NCBI GenBank assembly: GCA_028023455.1
Contig: JAQFVV010006245.1
Location: 7,997,123-8,061,122, forward strand
Length of the DNA: 64,000 nt
Reading direction: 5' to 3'
DNA from: Epiperipatus broadwayi
Lineage: Eukaryota; Onychophora; Udeonychophora; Euonychophora; Peripatidae
The notes under the pieces were generated by a model that searched no databases, was not told the DNA's origin, and saw only the letters and a program-made list of their open reading frames with translations. The translations under genes and the position numbers were made by a program. The stretch's first letter is position 1. Every line of letters starts with the position of its first letter. This document shows, piece after piece, positions 1-11,843 of the stretch.

Positions 1-579
1 ACTAGCACAGATATGAAATAGAGACAAAATATTAACTAACCCACATTTATATGCAGCAACTTAGTGATCACTGAAACAGCAGTCCATATTATAGGTACAA
101 CTTGTAAAAAAAAGAGAAAAGTACCACAAGCCAAGTACTTGGAAGACAAGAAAAGTAAATTCATAAGCAAACAAAACCTTTTAATTTGGACATACCTAAA
201 CCAAAATCTTTGTCAGCTCATGAATGTTATACATGTGATAAAATAAAAATGGAAATTCTTTGACATAAACACTCTAGTGTATTAATTTGTGCAATTATTA
301 TAGCCTAAAACATGTAATTATCTGAAGTATGTAATCTCTTACATTAATCAATTTAATTAAAACTAAATATTGTCATTAAAAAGTGATTCAAAAATGTATT
401 CTCTAATGTTAAAAATAGAATCTCAATGTAAAAATTCTGCATTGTCAAAAAACAACAAAAACACAAAATGTAAAATTAATGAAAAATCTGTTGAATAAAT
501 AAAGTGCCTTTTTGAAACATAATTATCATCATCATAATAATAATAATAATAATAATATAGGTGGCACTACCATCAGAGA
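1..579. other. Unrecognised AT-rich sequence
   Basis: I see no supported gene here. Short open frames exist but have no recognisable domain. A short (AAT)n tract lies at about 535-556, next to the LINE fossil that follows. Confidence 0.5.
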
Positions 580-1790
580 AGGAAACATGCCAAATACATC
601 ATTCTAAGAGAAAAGTCTCAAGGAACTTTATTCACAAAACAGAAACCTGTTCAAAAAATATCTAGAACCAAAAGAACAATAGTTCCAACTAACACATGGG
701 AGTTTACTCCAGAAAGGTAAGTATAAAAAATAAACTTATTAGAAATTAAAATTCCAAATTATAACAGCAATATGGTATCAGAAAAAAAAGATAACACTCT
801 ATAAATCATTAACAATGTACAAAGCACAAGAAACCCAGAAAAAACATATGCAGATGTTACTAAATTAAAGTACAAATCAAAAAAATAAAAAAAACAATCC
901 AACCTTTATGCAGACCCCAAAAAATCAAAAAAAATCAAATGGAGATTAATGCATTAGATCTCAATAGCAATGATAACCTTGAGTCCATCAGTCACGTGGA
1001 CACAGCAAGAGTTACAAATAATTAACACAGATTTTGCAGCACAATCCCAATAAAACTTTAAATTTTTTTTTAAATTTATCTCACAAAAGTTGATAGTAAT
1101 AGCCCACCAGACAAATTTTTAAACCTATATTAATTCCCAAGAAAACTATTGTATGAGGAAATAATACAAAACAGAATATAGGAATCGATATTAAGTATTG
1201 GAGGGCACCCCAACTAGAGATACTTAGTCCTAGAATTTTTTAATAACTATCAAAAGACATCATTTCAAAACCTGATAAAAACTCTTAAGAAATTATGCCC
1301 TGATAACTGTCGATAAAAATCCTCAGAATTATATCACTGTAATCATCAGAAATACATTCTTTGGATATAACATTCAAGATTTTCAAAGTATAATGCAACA
1401 ATACAGTAAAATAATCTACTTGAAACCAATATACCTAAGTGACAAGCCTACACCAGTTTATAGCAATAGCTTCCACTTTAAAATCAAATTACATCACAAC
1501 GGAACACCAGACAGTATACCAAACACAGGTAATTGATCAAAACACTGTGTTAAACATATATATAAAAGGAAAAAAAGCTTCAATGCTTTTCATGTGGAAA
1601 ACATAAACACCTAAAAATAAAAAGAAAAAAACATTGAGAACCACACAAATACAAATTACCAGGAAACAACAAAAAGCATAGAACAGACAATGAAATCCTC
1701 TCAGCATACAGAAACTTACAATCAGAAAACAAAAAATCATTACCCATAAAAGTAGAATATAGGCAAAGATATAACAATTAGAGAAACACT
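580..1790 (+). pseudogene. LINE ORF1-like fossil with a degraded CCHC knuckle
   Basis: Broken plus-strand frames read like the nucleic-acid-binding ORF1 of a non-LTR retrotransposon. A stretch near 600-720 is Lys/Thr/Pro rich. A segment near 1310-1530 reads as an RRM-like ORF1 part (it includes a GYNIQDFQSIMQQ-type motif). At 1584-1625 there is a zinc-knuckle-like C-x2-C-x4-H motif (CFSCGKHKHLK) whose last Cys position is not Cys. Several frameshifts and stops make it dead. It could be the ORF1 of the minus-strand LINE family at 17-23 kb or of another LINE. That link is an inference. Confidence 0.45.
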
Positions 1791-3220
1791 AAATTTTAAT
1801 TATGCTTATTTTTAATTATTTAAAATAACTAAATCCTTTATATATATATATATATATTTTAAAGTTTTCTTTAGACGTAAGATTAAGTTGAAACTGAATG
1901 ATTATTTTAAAACTAAATTTCAATTATTACAATTATTAAAGTGATTTTTAAAAATAATTTAGGGAAAACAAATAAATTAAGAAACAATTTATAAGTTCTT
2001 TTTTTTCAAATGTTTAAATATATAAACTATTATGGTGTCTCGGAAATAAAATATTTAAAATATTCAAAGCATCTCGTGATATCAGATGCACTAAATTAAA
2101 TCAAGTGCTAAAATATAAGTATTAAAAGTAAGCTAATATAAAAGATAAATACATAAGTACATAAAATTATCTAAATTAAAATATAAATTGATTAAGATTT
2201 TTAAATATAATTGACTTGTTAGTAATGAAAGTTTAAAAGTTTATCAAATAGTTCATCAAATAAATAAACAGATTATCTTTAAGTTTAAAATATAGCCGAC
2301 CATATTATTTTTCTAAAAAAATGGAATTACATCTATGTATGTTTGTTTTTGAAAAGAGAGCTTTTTGGTGGTCCACTAGCAAACTTTTTCCACTTATTAG
2401 TTTTAAATCATAGTTACAATCAGATTATGTTTCAAGGTAAAGTTGATGTGAAATATTTCTTTTACAGTTGAGAAGCATATCAGTTAACTGTTATGCATAT
2501 GTTTAATAGTAGCACAGCATTAAATCAAATTCTGTTAGCACAATTCAACATGATAATGGTTATGGGCTTTATGTTAGAGAAGTGAAGTTCATTTTATGGC
2601 AATTAGCAATGTATCTTGATTCTTTCAGTTGCTGGTAGAGATTCCATGTTAAGGAGACAAAAGTCCAGACCAAAAGACAAAATTATTTTCTGAGCTGCCC
2701 TTTTTATATTATCCATTTTTCAAAATACATTTTTTAAAATTGAAAAGCCAATAATTATTTTAATTAGCCATCTTTACAAAATTTTTTAATTAAGCAAGCC
2801 CACATGTTTATTGATAACATTTAGCCATCTTAATCTCTAAAGTATATTTAACTGACAAATATAAAACAAAGTTTTAAAAAAATCAGTTTTCCAAGAATTT
2901 TAATTAATAATAATACAAATTAATTGAGCAAAATTTTATGAATAATTGTTTAATAAAGCTTTGCTCCTATAACATAATTTTTAAAACAAATTTATTTGAA
3001 TTATATTTAGTGAAGATCAATTGGTTTGTTTATAAAAACTAACTTTAAATTAATTTATTCTTGCTCTAAGCACAGGCCTTATCATTGTGTGTGTGCTTAT
3101 GTAATACAAACCTATATATAAAAAGAACTTAATTCAATATATAAAACATGATCTTGATGCAATTACCAACTACTATATTTTTAAAATAAGTTATAGATTG
3201 AGATATATCATTGTCTATCT

Positions 3221-3274
<54 letters not shown>

Positions 3275-3277
3275 TCA

Positions 3278-3319
<42 letters not shown>

Positions 3320-4846
3320 TGACATAAGTCATGAATTTATTAAAAATAATGTTAAAATGATAATTTTTTAAAAAGAAAATTAAAGTTTTTTTTTTAAACA
3401 AACAAGACTAAATATGAATTCAAAATAGCATCAAATTATCAGGCATTAATAATATATATGTAAAGAAATATATGTTATATTTAAAATATTTTATTATAAA
3501 ATTGTATAATGTAAAACAAAAATTAATGTAAAATTCCAAAAATTCACATATTCTTTGAGAAAGAAAAGTGGATGATTGGATATTTGGAATTTAAATTTTA
3601 TTTTTAATATTACTTTGATTTAGAAATAAAATGAAGTAAACATTGGAAATATGAAAGAAATGAAAAATTATATAAAATCACTTACAGTTGTGAAAGACTG
3701 CTAGAAAGTCTAAATCTAGAAAAATAGTAAAAGACATTTAAAAAATTGTAAAACCAGATACCCATTAATGTTTTAGTTAAAATTACAATATAAAGCTGAT
3801 TTAGATATATGAAAGTATATTTTTCCTTTTTTTTTGCTAATACATACAATTATTTTTTAACATAATCTTGTCATATTAAAGTACATATATATGAAAAAAT
3901 AGAGTGTTGGTGGAATATATGTATTAGAAAAACTTAAAATCTTTCATTAGATGCTACCAGTAATTCTCAATAAATTAGAATTAATGCTACCATTGTATAG
4001 CACTGTTTCTAATAAAAGAAGCTTCCTCATTTTGTTTAATGAATATTATCAAATTCTAAAGTATAAAATTTATTAATATATATTTAAAAAACACAGGATG
4101 TTAAGTATTAACTAGCATTAAACTACTTTTAATTCAAATCTAGATACTATGAATTATTGTTTTGTGGTACAGTTATTATAGTTTATGTTTAAAACAATAG
4201 TATTAATTCTAATTTTTATATTATATGTTTGATGGTGTATATTCAAAGTTTTTACAAGTTTATACTTTATGATGATTGTTTCAGCGTTGCAATTTTCATC
4301 ATTACATTTTTATCTTAATTTTTGTAGTAGACTATAGAAAAAATAAAATCAATATTTCTACTTTGTATATGCTAGACAAAATAGTGATGATTCTATTTAA
4401 TGCCCTGTAATGAATGTACTATTTAACCACCTCTTTACATTGTAATAAAAAGTAGTACATATATATATATAATAAGATGATTGGTAATGTTATCTACTAT
4501 AATTTTAAGTATGTAATAAACAATAAGTAATTTATTATAGTCTAGTATCAAAAAGTGTTATTGCCAGCTATTGTTCATTTTTAAGTTTACTGTTGCCATT
4601 TCAAAATTAATTATAATTAATTCTAATTTCTCATGATGTATTACTTACGTACATGTTTGAAGCTGTTGTAATCTTTTAGATTATATAAGCTATGCCTTAT
4701 TTATCATTAAATATGGAAATGTGTAATTATTTCAACCTTAAAGGTAAATTTAAAGATTGCAGATAAGAAATCACTAAAATTTTGTACGAGAAATATATTA
4801 TTATTATTAAGATGTTGTTTTAAAAACACTAACTTTTCTTTTATAG
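1791..4846. other. Intron-like AT-rich stretch upstream of the SLC4A11-like exon
   Basis: I looked here for the preceding exon of the SLC4 gene and did not find it. The stretch contains the (TA)n array at 3222-3337 and otherwise nothing I recognise. It probably belongs to the intron upstream of the exon at 4847. Confidence 0.5.
3222..3337. repeat. Interrupted (TA)n array in a palindromic setting
   Basis: Two (TA)n runs are separated by AAATTCATGA. The right run is followed by TCATGACATAAGTCATGAATTT, so the flanks can pair. The upstream GAGATATATCATTGTCTATCTC can also fold back on itself. Confidence 0.85.
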
Positions 4847-5016
4847 GCAGCTTATCCCCCTAATCATTACATTAGAAGAGTTCCTCAGCGCAAAGTTCAT
4901 ATTTTTACACTGTGTCAAATAATGCAGTTATTCATGCTGTGTGCCTTTGGTTTTGCACCATTCCCTTATATGAAAATGGTCTTTCCAGTTATTCTTTTTC
5001 TTCTGCTACCTATCAG
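4847..5016 (+). CDS. SLC4A11: SLC4A11-like transporter, penultimate coding exon
   Basis: This is a 170-bp exon flanked by a pyrimidine-rich acceptor (TTTTATAG, AG at 4845-4846) and a GTAAAAT donor at 5017. It encodes 56 codons plus two bases. The translation includes [16 protein letters not shown], then LCAFGF and PYMKM, ending LPIR. This is the highly conserved C-terminal part of SLC4A11 (a borate-transporter-like, ammonia/proton-linked member of the SLC4 bicarbonate transporter family). It corresponds to the short linker and the last two membrane segments: about residues 19-40 of the exon product form one hydrophobic segment and 45-57 the next. The split Arg codon (AG|A) joins in phase to the exon at 23293. 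Other SLC4 members have a different linker, so SLC4A11 is the best match. The exon start could be 4851 if the second AG is used, but the Ala-Tyr-Pro-Pro reading favours 4847. Confidence 0.88.
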
Positions 5017-5019
5017 GTA

Positions 5020-6059
5020 AAATATTTAAAAAAAATGGTTTGGTTAATAAATAATAATGTTAAAAAAACAACAAACAGTAAAGTAAATGTTTGTGTATAT
5101 CTGTATCTTTAAGGATGCAAAATGCATAATTGTAATTTCTGATGTAATCACTTAATTTATATAAATAATATTAATATTATTGTTTTCTTTGTAAAATTAA
5201 AATAATATTTTATTATCAGGCATATTTACATTAGGGATCATGATATATAATGAAAGCTGCGTTTAGTAAAAACCTTTTATTGTGCCTCTATCCTTTGCTG
5301 TTTAATGTTATGATACTCTTGGATTGAAATTCAATTTAACATTTCTGGTATTTGAACATCAGATGATTTTACAAGAAACTTATTATTCAGTTATTTATAT
5401 TATTGTGTATATAATTCACATATGTTAATCAGTCTATCTGATTAATAAAATAAATACACAATCAAATGATTTAGTGCCTTGAAATTCATAAGAAATTCAA
5501 GCATCAGAAATGATAGGACTGAGCCAAGAACCTAGGACCTTCATCTCCTCCATCTGTTATTTTACCACTGCATCAAATCATTCAGAGCCAATAATGTCTA
5601 ACATTTAAACTATAGCCATGTTTTGTTGTTTATTTGTTACATAGTATTTATGGAATTACTTACCAACAATTTAAAATACTAATGTCTTACATTTGCTGTT
5701 TTAAACTCTAATTATGTAAAACAAAATTTTGGCAGTTAATAATTAGTAAATATAGGAGATCATAATTTAACTTTAAAAGGAGTAAATGGAACTAGAGTCT
5801 GAAATAAAAAGAGTTTAAAAACTGATCAAAAGTTGTTTTTTCTTTATATAAAAGTGATATTTCTCTTAGTGAATTTGATTTTTTTTTAAAAAAAAAACAA
5901 CTTGTTAGAATCTGGAGCTGAAATTTACAATTCGCAAAATTAAATTATGAACTTTGTTTCAAAGAGGCTATAAAATTGTTAGACAACGCAGCAAATAGTA
6001 ACAAAGGCAGAGGGTTGAAAACCTTCTGATCGCAGACCTAGAATGCTAATTAATGATTA
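5020..6059. other. Intronic AT-rich sequence, nothing recognised
   Basis: I see no coding or structural signal that I can support. The last part (from about 5980) may be the eroded 5' part of the RTE fossil that follows. Confidence 0.5.
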
Positions 6060-7560
6060 GCCTTTTTTTTAGATACCTACAACTGTACATAACTTTCAAA
6101 TGAAGAAAGATTGCATAAATTGGAAAAACTGTCTAATATTAAATGAGATATTATTGGAATGTATGAAGTTAGAAAAAAGGTAAAAAGACAAATGATTTGG
6201 AAAATGGATTTGCACTTTATTATAATGGCACAACTATTTGAAGCACAAGTAGAATAGAATTCATTAGAAAAGAAAAGTGCAAGAATAATATTGTGGAAAC
6301 TGATAATATATTAGACAGTGTAACTTAATGAAAGAAAGCAAGTAATTCAGGTTTGTGCCACAACAAGTCCTCATTGTTGTGAAAAAGCAAAAGATTTATA
6401 TTGTGATGTAGAAAATGCATTTGATAATAGTAAACAGCATTTTAAAATACTCGTGAGTTATTTTAATCTTAGATTTGAATAATGATTAAAAGATGAAATT
6501 ACAGTGAGTACATTTGATTATAGAATCGGAAATGAGAAAAGAAAGTGAGTCATGGAATTTTCAAAAAATGAAAACTGTATAATAAATTCATTTTTTGAGA
6601 AAAGTGCTGAATAGACATATACGTATCCCAATGAACATAGCTGAATTGGATTGTGTTTCAGTTAATAAAGAAATAATGATTTTAAGATTATAGTGTTTTT
6701 ATTAGATTCATTCAGCACAAGAAGTGATCATATGTTAATGCAAAACTAGAGATTAAAATTAATAAGAAAAACAATATTAGCAGCTGATATTCTTAACATT
6801 TAGAAACATTCCAGTGACTCTGAGTTAAAACATGCAAATCATTTAAAAATATTAACTTTGAAGATGATTAAATTATTAAAGAAATCAATAAGAAAATAGT
6901 AGATAATAACAATCCATTAGTAAATTTTTACTAAAACAAACAAGCCAGTTTATGAAGAAAAGGAATTAATTTGAAAATATTTTAAAATGATCCCAAAAAA
7001 TAAATAAATGCCTGGAAGTCTGTAAAATGGTATAATAAAATAATTAATAATAATAGTATTTTAAAAATCATAATTGTGAGATAGTAAGGAAAGTTATAGA
7101 AGAAAAATTTCAAAAGTATAAAATAAAATCTTGGTAATGTAAGAAAAATTATTTTCATAGTACAAACAAAAGATGGTACTATTTCTAAAAAAGAGAGAGA
7201 GATAACATCATAAAATGTGTGGAAGATTTCTTCAAAGAATCATATTATAATAAAAAAGAAAACAAAGTAGCTGCTACAATTATAACATTTTCATTGCCAA
7301 ACATTATACAGCTCATTAAATCTAGGAAGAAGGAAAAAACTCTAGAAAATAAACTAATTATTGCTGATGTCTTAAAGGAATCAGGTGAAAGAATAGTGAA
7401 ATTATTGGCAAAATTGTACACCAAATCTCTATTTGAAAAAAAAAAACTAGATGATTGGAATAATACAGTAGTAATAGTGATAGTCAAAAAAAGTAAAAAG
7501 ATATTAGAAATTATATAAATGTCTTTTATCAATTCTATACAAGATAATAACAATAAAAAT
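6060..7560 (+). pseudogene. RTE-like LINE fossil: endonuclease and start of RT
   Basis: Broken plus-strand frames follow the order of an RTE-type ORF2. An endonuclease N-terminal motif (KWDIIGMYEVR-like, about 6130-6180) is followed by an INSFFEK and TYTYPNEHS stretch at about 6570-6640, matching the NTFFKK/WTWRSP region of RTE endonucleases. Then comes LLDSFSTRSDH (about 6700-6735), the S-D-H active-site block. At 7219-7518 an open frame holds NKLIIADVLKESGERIVKLLAKLYTKS, the region just before RT block 1 in the same LINE type as that at 37-39 kb. The sequence stops matching near 7560, before the catalytic RT motifs. Many stops and frameshifts mark it as dead. Confidence 0.7.
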
Positions 7561-7567
7561 TCATTTT

Positions 7568-8970
7568 AAACCTTAAAACATCACATGATCATTATTTCCC
7601 ATGCTTGCTCATAACTGTTGTTAAAATAGGCAAAACTCTCTCCATACAGGAGTGCCACTCAAAGCAAGACAGAGTAATCAATGGATGCCAGAAGGCTTGT
7701 GCATAAAATCCCTATCTAGTGCCTACTCATCCAATATCCCCAAACTAGTTTCTGGTTTGTGGCCTTCATCAGTGAGGAACCTTGGATCTGAGAACACTGC
7801 CCCTAGATCTTAGGATCTAATGCAACCCTCCAGCAGCCACTTTTTATCTCTACATAACTACAAAACTATGAGAATAAAATTGAAAACATAAATATTTTCA
7901 ATCTAAGCTCAATAGCTTATATAGTCATGTATGTCTGAATTCAGTTCAGCACCCATAAATTTTGGTGTCTTTGGTTCTTTTATAACCATAGCCAACACCT
8001 TTCTATTAGGCAGGATTGGTATTAAACCTTTAAACATCACATGATCACTATCTTTCATGCTTGCTCTTAACTAAAGTGTTTTCTTTAACTAACGAAATAA
8101 AACATAAAATCATCATAAATAAATTCTTAAAAAATTTTCTGTTTCTTTGAATAAAATCAATTATTACTTTTATAAAATACAAATAAAATAATATTGAACA
8201 TAAGCTCTTTTTTGTATAAAACTTTTATTCACTAACATGATACAATTTTTTTACTCATATTTTTATAAACGCTTGAAAAACTAAACCAGCATTAATTCAA
8301 TTTGATTAAATATGATGGTAATCCATATTCATCCATACAACATCTTGTTTTACCAATATCTATGATAATTTTAAACTCTTTATTTTCAAAATTTTTACTA
8401 AACAAATTTTTTGCACAGATAATAATTACAATTTTGGATTACCCTTTATTTTTTTACTTAAGCAACAGATAGATTTAAGTGGTGCCCCAATTTATTTATT
8501 TCTTCACCCACCCCCTCCCCCACTATGAATAAAAAATGTTACCGACAACTTGCATTGCTATAATGTATAACCACAATAATAGCAGAAAGGGAATCAAATT
8601 CGGTCATTACGTGAAATTCACTGTTGGTCACGATATTATTTTATTAACATGATTATATTCTATTGATTATTCGTATTTTATTACTTATTTTTATTAACAT
8701 AATTAATTAATAAATAAAAATAAATCAACTTTATTCACAAGCAGTTTCATAATATTTTCTATAGCCTGATTTACACAAAGCAAAGAAGCTTCTTATAAGA
8801 TGCAGTACTGATATAATAAAAATATCCATGAATTAAACCACCAAATATCACATGATGGAATGAGTAGGCACTAGATAGGGATTTTATGCACAAACCTTAT
8901 TGCATCCAGTGATTACTTTGGCTTGCACTGAGTGGCACTACTGTATAGAGAGTTTTGCCTGTTTATCCAT
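7568..8970. repeat. Composite repeat with inverted terminal segments
   Basis: About 130 bp at 7575-7745 (AACATCACATGATC... to ...GTGCCTACTCATCCA) recurs in reverse complement at about 8845-8968 with moderate divergence. The AAACATCACATGATCA motif also recurs in direct orientation at about 8028. This suggests a foldback-type non-autonomous transposon or two partial copies in opposite orientation. The sequence at 7740-7830 resembles the arm of the palindrome at 28.4 kb (AACTGGTTT, CATCAG and GAACACT...TAGATCT blocks). No coding capacity is seen. Confidence 0.6.
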
Positions 8971-10182
8971 GAATTAGACTTAGATGAAGTCACACTCACA
9001 ATGTAGGGTTATACAACTTGATTATTGAGATGAATGCTTTGCAATTGCCTTCAAATTAACTATTGTTTATAATGCTATAATGTAAGTCTTTATTTTTACA
9101 CTATCTATGACATATAATGACAAAATCGGTCTAAAAGGAAAAATCTAGTTTGGAACCAAGAAAATTAACAAACTAAAAAAATAATAATTATATATAACTA
9201 TTAGCATAGAATTAATGTCCAACATAGGAACAGATAACAGTAAAGTTACTAGCCAGTGATATATAACTTGATTACATCATTATATAAATGGAAAGCTTAA
9301 ACAGGCGCGCACACACATATATATATATAATTGTAACAGAAAACTTTAGTGGCTACCTATATCTCTCAATTTTGATTAGTGAAATCTGAATAACCATAAA
9401 ATTTTTGTTAAAAAGGCCACTCTGATTTGCTACAGTCATTAATTTTATATTTATAATTCCAAGTTACATAGATCATTTTAAAGCACAATTATTATATTTG
9501 TATTACCAGAAATTAACACAAGACAAATACGACCAGGCTAAAATGTTCATGTAGCTAAAAAGGAGACTATAAGACTGTACTTTTGAAGTAATAAAATTGT
9601 AGTGATTAACTTAAAATTATTAACAAATATAGGATTAACAATATGATTGACAGTTAGTATAATTTTGATCTGTATTTCTTTTGCTTTCCCTTAATATAAT
9701 GCAGTTATATCGAGTTGTTTGGTGGATAATTAATTTACTAAAAACACTCAAAAAATCTATGTATTTCTCCCTTCAAAATTATTTATGCAATAAGCATTAA
9801 ATGTCAGAATTAGATTACACCAAACTATCTCTGGTAGTCATTTATATATGATTGAAAGCTATCTATTCAATAAAATTGTTAAAATTACTTTTGTTGCAGT
9901 AAATAATAATGATATTCTCCTATAATTAATTATTGCATAATTTTTAACTGTTTTAAATTAAAAATATTAGAATTATCTTAATCAAATAACAAATCTTCAT
10001 TGTATAAAAAACATTTCACTGATATTCTCAAATTTAAGATTTTTCCATGTATTTCATTAGGATATCCAGATTTTTCTTTTTGGGGGATTACAAAGAATAA
10101 TTTTATTATATAGAATAACTTTCTCCAACTTCAAATAAGTTGATCAAATGGATATATATTATAAAAACCTATTACCTAAATT
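8971..10182. other. Intronic AT-rich sequence, nothing recognised
   Basis: No gene or repeat structure that I can support. A short mixed CG/CA/TA run lies near 9303-9330. Confidence 0.45.
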
Positions 10183-11219
10183 AGTGCTTTCCAAAGTGGG
10201 CAATACCACTGTAATAACTCAAAAGATTAATAATAGCCTTATTTTAAAAGTAGAATAAAAATAAGGGGGTAGTGAGAGCACAAAGAAAGAAAAGAAGAAA
10301 ATTTTAAAAATAATTATTACATTTAATTTATTGCGAAATATAAGTCTTAGTTGTTACTTTATTTTCCAAATAAACCCACAAAGTGCAAGTTATAATCAGT
10401 TGGGGGGGGGGGCTAAATACACCAACAGGTTTTAATAAGCAAATGCTAAAAGGAGGTATGCTATGCATTATCAAGAACTTCAGTATTGCATTGGCAGAAC
10501 ATGTATATGACTTATTTACAATATGATATTATACACAGATAACATGTATAAATTTATGTTTCTTAATTCATATTCGATACCTTCAATTTTTACAAAGATT
10601 TCTGGATTTCATAAAAAACAAATTATATTATTGTTGTTTTAATGATACACCAATTTACACATTTATTTTTATACATTGTCTTACATATCTTCTGTATATT
10701 TCTGTGTTTTTAGTGCTTGTTACTTATAAAATTAAAGCAGGTGTGTGTCAAGAGAATAGTATTTGACATGTGCTGTCAATATATTTGTAGAGTGACAGCC
10801 TCTGGAATTTAAGGTCCATAAATCATGACCAGATCTATCATTTCTGGTACTACTGATAAAATCACTCCATAATTATTTTTTATATCTGTATTAATTGGTA
10901 AATTAGGCAAAAATTATTTAAATAAAAACAAACTAAAATTAAAACTATTAATTGATTTTTTTAAATAAATGATTTCTTGATAAATTCATTTTATTTGACA
11001 ATTTAACATCAAGTACATATATCTAAAGAACAAAAAACAGTTTATTCACTGCATTGGTACTTTAAGTTTATTTTTTAATACCTGAAATTTTGAGTGCTAT
11101 TTTAATAACACAACTACTACAAAAAGATTGATTCCAGTGAGAGAAATTAAAATTGTTCAATTACATCAATTATTCTATATCCTCATTATGCTAAATAAAC
11201 ACTTTTTTAAAGTAATTTC

Positions 11220-11660
11220 ATGGTCAAATTTAAAATAAAATATTGTATTGAATATTTAAATTATAGTTTTATGTGGTCATCTACAAATAAAATTCTACCA
11301 ATGTGCCCAAATTGTCAAAAACTTTTATCAAATGAAGCCTTGAAGACTACAAAAACATTTGACAAAAGTTTATGTGATAAGTTATCGTACTTTCAAAACA
11401 TTTAAAGTAAAAATTTGAGATATCTGTACTCTTTTTAATGACATTTTAACAAGATGATAATGAGTTCATGTTTCTTACAACATTTCAGCAGTGATTGCTA
11501 ATTCAGGAAAACTATATATTATTGGTGAAGAACTAATTTTACTGGCTATACGTGATATAATATGTAGTTTGCTACACAAAGCAGAATCTGATATTACCCA
11601 GAGCATTTTTGAGAAATATGACAGCGCAATGAAGAAATTATAAAATGGTTCTGGATATCA
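11220..11660 (+). pseudogene. hAT transposase fragment with BED-like CxxC
   Basis: Plus-strand remnants carry the CPNCQKLL-SNEALK signature of the BED-type zinc-binding N-terminus found in ZBED5-like hAT transposases. They are followed by GKLYIIGEELIL and LLHKAESD blocks. The first part is an open 61-codon frame. Later parts are frameshifted. Confidence 0.7.
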
Positions 11661-11839
11661 GACTCTTTATGCATGTATTTAAAATCATCCTAATTCTTTA
11701 TACAGCTTAATGAATCAATTTTGCCAGGAAATAAAGCCTTACTTTAGCATATATATATATATGATTTATAAAAGAAGAAAAATTTGACAAGAATTATTAT
11801 TTACTAAATGTAATAACTAACACAAAAAATTGATATTTA

Positions 11840-11843
11840 ACAC
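11840..11843 (+). repeat. Target-site duplication of the solo LTR, left copy
   Basis: The ACAC directly before the TG of the LTR equals the ACAC at 14027-14030 directly after its terminal CA. Confidence 0.75.

Noticed and set aside
3129-3401. Tyr/Ile repeat open frames over (TA)n arrays here and at 26.1, 42.5 and 43.8 kb
   Set aside because: These are microsatellite translations with no coding evidence.
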